DNA from: Ptiloglossa arizonensis
Taxonomy: Eukaryota > Arthropoda > Insecta > Hymenoptera > Colletidae
Length of the DNA: 64,000 nt
NCBI RefSeq assembly: GCF_051014685.1
Contig: NW_027478980.1
Span: 62,001 to 126,000 of the forward strand
Direction of reading: 5' to 3'
Of this stretch, positions 49,649-61,140 are shown in pieces; within the stretch, counting starts at the first letter, position 1, and every line of letters begins with the position of its first letter. Below the pieces are notes generated by a model that was given only the letters and a program-made list of their open reading frames with translations, was not told where the DNA came from and searched no databases. The position numbers and the translations under genes were made by a program.

Positions 49649-52128
49649 AACTCTTAACCAGAATGGCCTAGGGAAAAAATACACATACCGTTGTAATCGG
49701 GCGAGTTTCTACTTTCAGACGCAACAGGAATTTTTGGGTTAGGTCAATCCGTTCGCAAGATATGGGAGTTTGAATACAAGAAATGGTTGAGAAGACAACA
49801 AATTTTTCGCACTTCTGCTGCTCCAAACGCTTAACTAGAATGGGCTAGGGAGAAAATACACATACCGTTGTAATCGGGCGAGTTTCTACTTTCAGTTACA
49901 ATAGGAATTTTTGGGTTAGGTCAATCCGTTCGCGAGATATGGAACTTTGAAGCTAAGAAATGGTTGACAAGACAAAAAATTTTTCGCACTTCTGCTGCTC
50001 CAATCGCTTAACCAGAATGGCCTAGGGGAAAAATACTCGTACCGTTGTAATCGGGCGAGTTTCTACTTTCATATGCAATAGGAATTTCTGGGTTAGGTCA
50101 ATCCGTTCGCGAGATGTGGGAGTTTGAATCCAAGAAATGGTTGAGAAGACAACAAATTTTTCGTACTTCTGCTGCTCCAATCGCTTAACCAGAATGGCCT
50201 ACGGGGAAAAATACACGTACCGTTGTAATCGGGCGAGTTTCTACTTTCAGATGCAACAGGAATTTTTGGGTTAGGTCAATCCGTTCGCGAGAAATGGGAG
50301 TTTGAAGCCAAGAAATGGTAGAAAGGGCAAAAAATTTTTCACAATTCTGCTGCTCCAAACGCTTAACCAGAATGGCCTAGGGAAAAAATAGACATACCGT
50401 TGTGATCGGGCGAGTTTCTACTTTCAGATGCAATAGGAATTTTTGGGTTAGGTCAATCCGTTCGCGAGGTATGGGAGTTTGAATCCAAGAAATGGTAGAG
50501 AAGGCAAAAAAATTTTCGCAATTCTGCTGCTCCAAACGCTTAACCAGTATGGACTAGGGAAAAAATACACATACCGTTGTAATCGGTCGAGTTTCTACTT
50601 TCACATGCAATAAGAATTTTTGTGTTAGGTCAATCCGTTCGCGAGATATGGGAGTTTGAAGCCAAGAAATGGTTGAGAATGCAAAAATTTTTTCGCAATT
50701 CTGCTGCTCCAACGGCTAAACCAGAATGGCCTAATGAAAAAATACACATACCGTTGTAATCGGGCGAGTTTCTACTTTCAGTTACAATAGGAATTTTTCG
50801 GTTAGGTCAATCCGTTCGCGAGATATGGGACTTTGAAGCTAAGACATGGTTGACAAGACAACAAATTTTTCGCACTTCTGCTGCTGCAATCGCTTAACCA
50901 GAATGGCCTACGGGGAAAAATACACGTACCGTTGTAATCGGGCGAGTTTCTACTTTCAGATGCAACAGGAATTTTTGGGTTAGGTCAATCCGTTCGCGAG
51001 AAATGGGAGTTTGAAGCCAAGAAATGGTAGAAAAGGCAAAAAATTTTTCACAATTCTGCTGCTCCAAACGCTTAACCAGAATGGCCTAGGGAAAAAATAC
51101 ACATACCGTTGTGATCGGGCGAATTTCTACTTTCAGATGCAATAGGAATTTTTGGGTTGGGTCAATCCGTTCGCGAGATATGGGAGTTTGAAGACAAGAA
51201 ATGGTTGAGAAGGCAAAAAATTTTTCGCACTTCTGCTGCTCCATTCGCTTAACCCGAATGGCCTACGGGAAAAATACACGTACCGTTGTAATCGGGCGAG
51301 TTTCTACATTCAGACGAAACAGGAATTTTTGGGTTAGGTCAATCCGTTCGCTTGATATGGGAGTTTGAAGCCAAGAAATGGTTGAGAAGAAAACAAATTT
51401 TTCGCACTTCTGCTGCTCCAAACGCTTAACCAGAATGGCCTAGGGAAAAAATACACATACCGTTGTAATCGGGCGAGTTTCTACTTTCAGACGCGGAAGG
51501 AATTTTTGAGTTTGTTCAATCCGTTCGCGAGATATGGGACTGTGATGCTAAGAAATGGTTGAGAAGACAACTAATATTTCGCAATTCTGCTGCTCCAAAC
51601 GCTTAACCAGAATGGCCAAGGGAAAAAATACGCATACCTTTGTAATCGGGCGAGTTTCTACTTTCAGATGCAACAGGAACTTTTTGGTTAGGTCAATCCG
51701 TTCGCGAGAAATGGCAGTTTGAAGCCAAGAAATGCTTGAGAATGCAAAAAATTTTTCGCAATTCTGCTGCTTCAAACGCTTAACCAGAATGGCCTAGGGA
51801 AAAAATACACATACCGTTGTAATCGGGCGAGTTTCTACTTTCAGATGCAACAGGAATTTTTGGGTTAGGTCAATCCGTTCGCGAGAAATGGGAGTTTGAA
51901 ACCAAGAAATGGTTGAGAAGACAACAAATATTTCGCAATTCTGCTGCTCCAAACGCTTAACCAGAATGGCCTAGGGAAAAAATACACATACCGTTGTAAT
52001 CGAGCGAGTTTCTACTTTCAGATGCAATAGGAATTTTTGGGTTAGGTCAATCCGTTCGCGAGATATGGGAGTTTGAAGACAAGAATTGGTTGAGAAGGCA
52101 AAAAAATTTTCGCAACTCTGCTGCTCCA
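49649..52128 (+). repeat. 14-monomer unit between AACTCTTAACC variants
   Basis: This spans AACTCTTAACC variants at 49649 and 52129 (2480 bp = 14 x 177 + 2). The corresponding copy 1 interval (10660-12609) has 11 monomers. The three additional monomers here (about 51489-52010) include the GACGCGGAAGG, CCAAGGG and TGCTTCAAACG types that otherwise occur at 8090-8500, 10020-10450 and 47590-48000. Confidence 0.82.
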
Positions 52129-53330
52129 AACTCTTAACCAGAATGGCCTAGGGAAAAAATACACATACCGTTGTAATCGGGCGAGTTTCTACTTTCAGAC
52201 GCAACAGGAATTTTTGGGTTAGGTCAATCCGTTCGCGAGATATGGGAGTTTGAATACAAGAAATGGTTGAGAAGACAACAAATTTTTCGCACTTCTGCTG
52301 CTCCAAACGCTTAACTAGAATGGGCTAGGGAGAAAATACACATACCGTTGTAATCGGGCGAGTTTCTACTTTCCGTTACAATAGGAATTTTTGGGTTAGG
52401 TCAATCCGTTCGCGAGATATGGAACTTTGAAGCTAAGAAATGGTTGACAAGACAAAAAATTTTTCGCACTTCTGCTGCTCCAATCGCTTAACCAGAATGG
52501 CCTAGGGGAAAAATACTCGTACCGTTGTAATCGGGCGAGTTTCTACTTTCATATGCAATAGGAATTTCTGGGTTAGGTCAATCCGTTCGCGAGATGTGGG
52601 AGTTTGAATCCAAGAAATGGTTGAGAAGACAACAAATTTTTCGTACTTCTGCTGCTCCAATCGCTTAACCAGAATGGCCTACGGGGAAAAATACACGTAC
52701 CGTTGTAATCGGGCGAGTTTCTACTTTCAGATGCAACAGGAATTTTTGGGTTAGGTCAATCCGTTCGCGAGAAATGGGAGTTTGAAGCCAAGAAATGGTA
52801 GAAAAGGCAAAAAATTTTTCACAATTCTGCTGCTCCAAACGCTTAACCAGAATGGCCTAGGGAAAAAATAGACATACCGTTGTGATCGGGCGAGTTTCTA
52901 CTTTGAGATGCAATAGGAATTTTTGGGTTGGGTCAATCCGTTCGCGAGATATGGGAGTTTGAAGACAAGAAATGGTTGAGAAGGCAAAAAATTTTCGCAA
53001 TTCTGCTGCTCCAAACGCTTAACCAGATTGGCCTAGGAAAAAAATACACATACCGTTGTAATCGGGCGAGTTTCTACTTTCAGATGCAATAGGAATTTTT
53101 GGGTTAGGTCAATCCGTTCGCGAGGTATGGGAGTTTGAATCCAAGAAATGGTAGAGAAGGCAAAAAAATTTTCGCAATTCTGCTGCTCCAAACGCTTAAC
53201 CAGTATGGACTAGGGAAAAAATACACATACCGTTGTAATCGGTCGAGTTTCTACTTTCACATGCAATAAGAATTTTTGTGTTAGGTCAATCCGTTCGCGA
53301 GATATGGGAGTTTGAAGCCAAGAAATGGTT
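52129..53330 (+). repeat. Bridge segment of super-block 2
   Basis: This matches 12609-13810 in type order: CTTAACTAGAATGGG, TTTCCGTTACAATAGG, ATACTCGTACC, TCGTACTTCTGC, ATAGACATACC, CCAGATTGG and CAGTATGGAC. The rare TTCCGTTAC variant is found at 12853 and 52373, supporting common descent. It is satellite only. Confidence 0.78.
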
Positions 53331-56300
53331 GAGAATGCAAAAAATTTTTCGCAATTCTGCTGCTTCAAACGCTTAACCAGAATGGCCTAGGGAAAAAATA
53401 CACATACCGTTGTAATCGGGCGAGTTTCTGCTTTCAGATGCAATAAGAATTTTTGGGTTTGGTCAATCCGTTCGCGAGATATGGGACTTTGAAGCTAAGA
53501 CATGGTTGACAAGACAACAAATTTTTCGCACTTCTGCTGCTGCAATCGCTTAACCAGAATGGCCTACGGGGAAAAATACACATACCGTTGTGATCGGGCG
53601 AGTTTCTACATTCAGACGAAACAGGAATTTTTGGGTTGGGTCAATCCGTTCGCGAGATATGGGAGTTTGAAGACAAGAAATGGTTGAGAAGGCAAAAAAT
53701 TTTTCGCACTTCTGCTGCTCCATTCGCTTAATCCGAATGGCCTACGGGAAAAATACACGTACCGTTGTAATCGGGCGAGTTTCTACATTCAGACGAAACA
53801 GGAATTTTTGGGTTAGGTCAATCCGTTCGCTTGATATGGGAGTTTGAAGCCAAGAAATGGTTGAGAAGACAACAAATTTTTCGCACTTCTGCTGCTCCAA
53901 ACGCTAAACCAGAATGGCCTAGGGAAAAAATACACATACCGTTGTAATCGGGCGAGTTTCTGCTTTCAGACGCAACAGGAATTTTTGGGTTAGGTCAATC
54001 CGTTCGCGAGATATGGGAGTTTGAATCCAAGAAATGGTTGAGAAGACAACAAATTTTTCGCACTTCTGCTGCTCCAAACGCTTAACCAGAATGGGCTAGG
54101 GAGAAAATACACATACCGTTGTAATCGGGCGAGTTTCTGCTTTCAGATGCAATAAGAATTTTTGGGTTAGGTCAATCCGTTCGCGAGATATGGGAGTTTG
54201 AAGCCAAGAAATGGTTGAGAAAGCAAAAATTTTTTCGCAATTCTGCTGCTCCAACGGCTAAACCGGAATGGCCTAATGAAAAAATACACGTACCGTTGTA
54301 ATTGGGCGAGATTCTACTTTCAAATGCACAAGGAATTTCTGGGTTCGGTCAATCCGTTCGCGAGATATGGGACTTTGAATCTAAGAAATGGTTGACAAGA
54401 CAACAAATTTTTCGCACTTCTGCTGCTCCAATCGCTTAACCAGAATGGCCTACGGGGAAAAATACACGTACCGTTGTAATCGGGCGAGTTTCTACTTTCA
54501 GATGCAACAGGAATTTTTGGGTTAGGTCAATCCGTTCGCGAGAAATGGGAGTTTGAAGCCAAGAAATGGTAGAAAAGGCAAACAATTTTTCACAATTCTG
54601 CTGCTCCAAACGCTTAACCAGAATGGCCTAGGGAAAAAATACACATACCGTTGTGATCGGGCGAGTTTCTACTTTCAGATGCAATAGGAATTTTTGGGCT
54701 GGGTCAATCCGTTCGCGAGATATGGGAGTTTGAAGACAAGAAATGGTTGAGAAGGCAAAAAATTTTTCGCAATTCTGCTGCTCCAAACGCTTAACCAGAA
54801 TGGCCTAGGGAAAAAATACACATACCGTTGTAATCGGGCGAGTTTCTACTTTCAGATGCAACAGGAATTTTTGGGTTAGGTCAATCCGTTCGCTAGGTAT
54901 GGGAGTTTGAAGCCAAGAAGTGGTAGAGAAGGCAAAAAATTTTCCGCAATTCTGCTGCTCCAAACGCTTAACCAGTATGGGCTAGCGAAAAAATACACAT
55001 AACGTTGTAATCGGGCGAGTATCTACTTTCACATGCAATAAGAATTTTTGGGTTAGGTCAATCCGTTCGCGAGATATGGGAGTTTGAAGACAAGAAATGG
55101 TTGAGAAGGCAAAAAATTTTTCGCAATTCTGCTGCTCCAAACGCTTAACCAGAATGGCCTAGGGAAAAAATACACATACCGTTGTAATCGGGCGAGTTTC
55201 TACTTTCAGTTACAATAGGAATTTTTGGGTTAGGTCAATCCGTTCGCGAGATATGGGACATTGAAGCTAAGAAATGGTTGACAAGACAACAACTTTTTCG
55301 CACTTCTGCTGCTCCATTCGCTTAACCCGAATGGCCTACGGGAAAAATACACGTACCGTTGTAATCGGGCGAGTTTCTACATTCAGACGAAACAGGAATT
55401 TTTGGGTTAGGTCAATCCGTTCGCTTGATATGGGAGTTTGAAGCCAAGAAATGGTTGAGAAGACAACAAATTTTTCGCACTTCTGCTGCTCCAAACGCTT
55501 AACCAGAATGGCCTAGGGAAAAAATACACATACCGTTGTAATCGGGCGAGTTTCTACTTTCAGACGCAGCAGGAATTTTTGGGTTAGGTCAATCCGTTCG
55601 CGAGATATGGGAGTTTGAATCCAAGAAATGGTTGAGAAGACAACAAATTTTTCGCACTTCTGCTGCTCCAAACGCTTAACCAGAATGGGCTAGGGAGAAA
55701 ATACACATACCGTTGTAATCGGGCGAGTTTCTGCTTTCAGATGCAATAAGAATTTTTGGGTTAGGTCAATCCGTTCGCGAGATATGGGAGTTTGAAGCCA
55801 AGAAATGGTTGAGAAAGCAAAAATTTTTTCGCAATTCTGCTGCTCCAACGGCTAAACCAGAATGGCCTAATGAAAAAATACACGTACCGTTGTAATTGGG
55901 CGAGATTCTACTTTCAAATGCACAAGGAATTTCTGGGTTCGGTCAATCCGTTCGCGAGATATGGGACTTTGAATCTAAGAAATGGTTGACAAGACAACAA
56001 ATTTTTCGCACTTCTGCTGCTCCAATCGCTTAACCAGAATGGCCTACGGGGAAAAATACACGTACCGTTGTAATCGGGCGAGTTTCTACTTTCAGATGCA
56101 ACAGGAATTTTTGGGTTAGGTCAATCCGTTCGCGAGATATGGGAGTTTGAATCCAAGAAATGGTTGAGAAGACAACAAATTTTTCGCACTTCTGCTGCTC
56201 CAAACGCTTAACCAGAATGGCCTAGGGAAAAAATACACATACCGTTGTGATCGGGCGAGTTTCTACTTTCAGATGCAATAGGAATTTTTGGGTTGGGTCA

Positions 56301-56537
56301 ATCCGTTCGCGAGATATGGGAGTTTGAAGACAAGAAATGGTTGAGAAGGCAAAAAATTTTTCGCAATTCTGCTGCTCCAAACGCTTAACCAGAATTGCCT
56401 AGGGAAAAAATACACATACCGTTGTAATCGGGCGAGTTTCTACTTTCAGATGCAATAGGAATTTTTGGGTTAGGTCAATCCTTTCGCTAGGTATGGGAGT
56501 TTGAAGCCAAGAAATGGTAGAGAAGGCAAAAAATTTT
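53331..56537 (+). repeat. 9-monomer units of super-block 2 and transition to the 13-mer family
   Basis: CCAACGGCTAAACC monomers at 54251 and 55845 are 1594 bp apart (9 x 177 + 1). The first unit resembles 15406-17430, including GGGCTGGGTC, GCTAGGTATGG, AAGTGGTAGAG and AACGTTG. Around 55090 the order departs from copy 1. The GACATTGAAG and CATTCGCTTAACCCG monomers then start the series that becomes regular after 56.5 kb. Confidence 0.75.
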
Positions 56538-58838
56538 TCATAATTCTGCTGCTCCAAATGCTTAACCAGTATGGGCTAGGGAAAAAATACACATACCGTT
56601 GTAATCGGGCGAGTATCTACTTTCACATGCAATAAGAATTTTTGGGTTAGGTCAATCCGTTCGCGAGATATGGGAGTTTGAAGCCAAGAAATGGTTGAGA
56701 ATGCAAAAAATTTTTCGCAATTCTGCTGCTTCAAACGCTTAACCAGAATGGCCTAGGGAAAAAATACACATACCGTTGTAATCGGGCGAGTTTCTACTTT
56801 CAAAGGCAATAGGAATTTTTGGGTTAGGTCAATCCGTTCGCGAGATATGAGAGTTTGAAGCTAAGATATGGTTGAGAAGACAACAAATTTTTCGCAAATA
56901 TGCTGCTCCAAACGCTTAACCAGAATGGCCTAGGGAAAAAATACGCGTACCGTTGTAATCGGGCGAGTTTCTACTTTCAGTTACAATAGGAATTTTTGGG
57001 TTAGGTCAATCCGTTCGCGAGATATGGGACTTTGAAGCTAAGAAATGGTTGACAAGACAACAAATTTTTCGCACTTCTGCTGCTCCATTCGCTTAACCCG
57101 AATGGCCTAGGGGAAAAATACACGAACCGTTGTAATCGGGCGAGTTTCTACTTTCAGATGCAACAGGAATTTTTGGGTTAGGTCAATCCGTTCGCTAGGT
57201 ATGGGAGTTTGAAGCCAAGAAATGGTAGAGAAGGCAAAAAATTTTTCGCAATTTTGCTGCTCCAAACGCTGAACCAGAATGGCCTAGGGAAAAAATACAC
57301 ATACCGTTGTGATCGGGCGAGTTTCTACTTTCAGATGCAATAGGAATTTTTGGGTTGGGTCAATCCGTTCGCGAGATATGGGAGTTTGAAGACAAGAAAT
57401 GGTTGAGAAGGCAAAAAATTTTTCGCAATTCTGCTGCTCCAAACGCTTAACCAGAATGGCCTAGGGAAAAAATACGCATACCGTTGTAATCGGGCGAGTT
57501 TCTACTTTCAGTTACAATAGGAATTTTTGGGTTAGGTCAATCCGTTCGCGAGATATGGGACTTTGAAGCTAAGAAATGGTTGACAAGACAACAAATTTTT
57601 CGCACTTCTGCTGCTCCAATCGCTTAACCACAATGGCCTAGGGGAAAAATACACGTACCGTTGTAATCGGGCGAGTTTCTACTATCAGACGAAACAGGAA
57701 TTTTTGGGTTAGGTCAATCCGTTCGCTTGATATGGGAGTTTGAAGCCAAGAAATGGTTGAGAAGACAACAAATTTTTGGCACTTCTGCTGCTCCAAACGC
57801 TTAACCAGAATGGCCTAGGGAAAAAATACACATACCGTTGTAATCGGGCGAGTTTCTACTTTCAGACGCAACAGGAATTTTTGGGTTAGGTCAATCCGTT
57901 CGCGAGATATGGGAGTTTGAATCCAAGAAATGGTTGAGAAGACAACAAATTTTTCGCACTTCTGCTGCTCCAAACGCTTAACCAGAATGGGCTAGGGAGA
58001 AAATACACATACCGTTGTAATCGGGCGAGTTTCTGCTTTCAGATGCAATAAGAATTTTTGGGTTAGGTCAATCCGTTCGCGAGATATGGGAGTTTGAAGC
58101 CAAGAAATGGTTGAGAAAGCAAAAATTTTTTCGCAATTCTGCTGCTCCAACGGCTAAACCAGAATGCCTAATGAAAAAATACACGTACCGTTGTAATTGG
58201 GCGAGATTCTACTTTCAAATGCACAAGGAATTTCTGGGTTCGGTCAATCCGTTCGCGAGATATGGGACTTTGAATCTAAGAAATGGTTGACAAGACAACA
58301 AATTTTTCGCACTTCTGCTGCTCCAATCGCTTAACCAGAATGGCCTACGGGGAAAAATACACGTACCGTTGTAATCGGGCGAGTTTCTACTTTCAGATGC
58401 AACAGGAATTTTTGGGTTAGGTCAATCCGTTCGCGAGAAATGGGAGTTTGAAGCCAAGAAATGGTAGAAAAGGCAAACAATTTTTCACAATTCTGCTGCT
58501 CCAAACGCTTAACCAGAATGGCCTAGGGAAAAAATACACATACCGTTGTGATCGGGCGAGTTTCTACTTTCAGATGCAATAGGAATTTTTGGGTTGGGTC
58601 AATCCGTTCGCGAGATATGGGAGTTTGAAGACAAGAAATGGTTGAGAAGGCAAAAAATTTTTCGCAATTCTGCTGCTCCAAACGCTTAACCAGAATTGCC
58701 TAGGGCAAAAATACACATACCGTTGTAATCGGGCGAGTTTCTACTTTCAGATGCAATAGGAATTTTTGGGTTAGGTCAATCCTTTCGCTAGGTATGGGAG
58801 TTTGAAGCCAAGAAATGGTAGAGAAGGCAAAAAATTTT
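56538..58838 (+). repeat. 13-monomer HOR unit 1 (2301 bp)
   Basis: This lies between TTTCATAATTC / CCAAATGCTT monomers at 56538 and 58839, exactly 13 x 177 bp. Types inside include GAGTATCTAC, GCAAATATGC, ACGCGTACC, CATTCGCTTAACCCG with CACGAACCG, GTGATC, TATCAGACGAAACAGG, GACGCAACAGG, TTTCTGCTTTC, CGGCTAAACC and GGCAAACAATTT. The CGGCTAAACC monomer at 58147 has lost one G (AGAATGCCTAATG). Confidence 0.88.
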
Positions 58839-61140
58839 TCATAATTCTGCTGCTCCAAATGCTTAACCAGTATGGGCTAGGGAAAAAATACACATACCGT
58901 TGTAATCGGGCGAGTATCTACTTTCACATGCAATAAGAATTTTTGGGTTAGGTCAATCCGTTCGCGAGATATGGGAGTTTGAAGCCAAGAAATGGTTGAG
59001 AATGCAAAAAATTTTTCGCAATTCTGCTGCTTCAAACGCTTAACCAGAATGGCCTAGGGAAAAAATACACATACCGTTGTAATCGGGCGAGTTTCTACTT
59101 TCAAAGGCAATAGGAATTTTTGGGTTAGGTCAATCCGTTCGCGAGATATGAGAGTTTGAAGCTAAGATATGGTTGAGAAGACAACAAATTTTTCGCAAAT
59201 ATGCTGCTCCAAACGCTTAACCAGAATGGCCTAGGGAAAAAATACGCGTACCGTTGTAATCGGGCGAGTTTCTACTTTCAGTTACAATAGGAATTTTTGG
59301 GTTAGGTCAATCCGTTCGCGAGATATGGGACTTTGAAGCTAAGAAATGGTTGACAAGACAACAAATTTTTCGCACTTCTGCTGCTCCATTCGCTTAACCC
59401 GAATGGCCTAGGGGAAAAATACACGGACCGTTGTAATCGGGCGAGTTTCTACTTTCAGATGCAGCAGGAATTTTTGGGTTAGGTCAATCCGTTCGCTAGG
59501 TATGGGAGTTTGAAGCCAAGTAATGGTAGAGAAGGCAAAAAAATTTTCGCAATTCTGCTGCTCCAAACGCTTAACCAGAATGGCCTAGGGAAAAAATACA
59601 CATACCGTTGTGATCGGGCGAGTTTCTACTTTCAGATGCAATAGGAATTTTTGGGTTGGGTCAATCCGTTCGCGAGATATGGGAGTTTGAAGACAAGAAA
59701 TGGTTGAGAAGGCAAAAAATTTTTCGCAATTCTGCTGCTCCAAACGCTTAACCAGAATGGCCTAGGGAAAAAATACGCATACCGTTGTAATCGGGCGAGT
59801 TTCTACTTTCAGATGCAATAGGAATTTTTGGGTTGGGTCAATCCGTTCGCGAGATATGGGAGTTTGAAGACAAGAAATGGTTGAGAAGGCAAAAAATTTT
59901 TCGCAATTCTGCTGCTCCAAACGCTTAACCAGAATGGCCTAGGGAAAAAATACGCATACCGTTGTAATCGGGCGAGTATCTACTTTCAGTTTCAATAGGA
60001 ATTTTTGGGTTAGGTCAATCCGTTCGCGAGATATGGGACTTTGAAGCTAAGAAATGGTTGACAAGACAACAAATTTTTCGCACTTCTGCTGCACCAATCG
60101 CTTAACCACAATGGCCTAGGGGAAAAATACACGTACCGTTGTAATCGGGCGAGTTTCTACATTCAGACGAAACAGGAATTTTTGGGTTAGGTCAATCCGT
60201 TCGCTTGATATGGGAGTTTGAAGCCAAGAAATGGTTGAGAAGACAACAAATTTTTCGCACTTCTGCTGCTCCAAACGCTTAACCAGAATGGCCTAGGGAA
60301 AAAATACACATACCGTTGTAATCGGGCGAGTTTCTACTTTCAGACGCAACAGGAATTTTTGGGTTAGGTCAATCCGTTCGCGAGATATGGGAGTTTGAAT
60401 CCAAGAAATGGTTGAGAAGACAACAAATTTTTCGCACTTCTGCTGCTCCAAACGCTTAACCAGAATGGGCTAGGGAGAAAATACACATACCGTTGTAATC
60501 AGGCGAGTTTCTGCTTTCAGATGCAATAAGAATTTTTGGGTTAGGTCAATCCGTTCGCGAGATATGGGAGTTTGAAGCCAAGAAATGGTTGAGAAAGCAA
60601 AAATTTTTTCGCAATTCTGCTGCTCCAACGGCTAAACCAGAATGGCCTAATGAAAAAATACACGTACCGTTGTAATTGGGCGAGATTCTACTTTCAAATG
60701 CACAAGGAATTTCTGGGTTCGGTCAATCCGTTCGCGAGATATGGGACTTTGAATCTAAGAAATGGTTGACAAGACAACAAATTTTTCGCACTTCTGCTGC
60801 TCCAATCGCTTAACCAGAATGGCCTACGGGGAAAAATACACGTACCGTTGTAATCGGGCGAGTTTCTACTTTCAGATGCAACAGGAATTTTTGGGTTAGG
60901 TCAATCCGTTCGCGAGAAATGGGAGTTTGAAGCCAAGAAATGGTAGAAAAGGCAAACAATTTTTCACAATTCTGCTGCTCCAAACGCTTAACCAGAATGG
61001 CCTAGGGAAAAAATACACATACCGTTGTAATCGGGCGAGTTTCTACTTTCAGATGCAATAGGAATTTTTGGGTTAGGTCAATCCTTTCGCTAGGTATGGG
61101 AGTTTGAAGCCAAGAAATGGTAGAGAAGGCAAAAAATTTT
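58839..61140 (+). repeat. 13-monomer HOR unit 2 (2302 bp)
   Basis: This is the same marker spacing, 13 x 177 + 1, with the same order as the preceding unit. It differs in having an extra GTGATC/GAGAAGGC monomer (about 59770-59950) and in lacking one GTGATC/GAGAAGGC pair before the end: GGCAAACAATTT is followed directly by the CTTTCGCTAGGTATGG monomer (60955-61100). Equal length therefore hides a gain and a loss. The CACGGACCG and GATGCAGCAGG variants arise here and pass to the next unit. Confidence 0.83.

Larger units (their letters stand above)
31025..55090 (+). repeat. Super-block copy 2 (about 24 kb, expanded)
   Basis: This repeats the order of monomer types of positions 1-17520. It is about 6.5 kb longer, mainly because its 20-monomer HOR section (32831-45589) is about three times the length of the corresponding section in copy 1 (2161-6246). 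Shared private variants, such as the ACATTCCG monomer (6798 and 46141), the GACGCGGAAGG monomer, the CGGCTAAACC monomer and an identical hybrid junction (6217-6246 and 45560-45589), argue for descent from one ancestral block rather than independent assembly from similar monomers. Confidence 0.85.
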
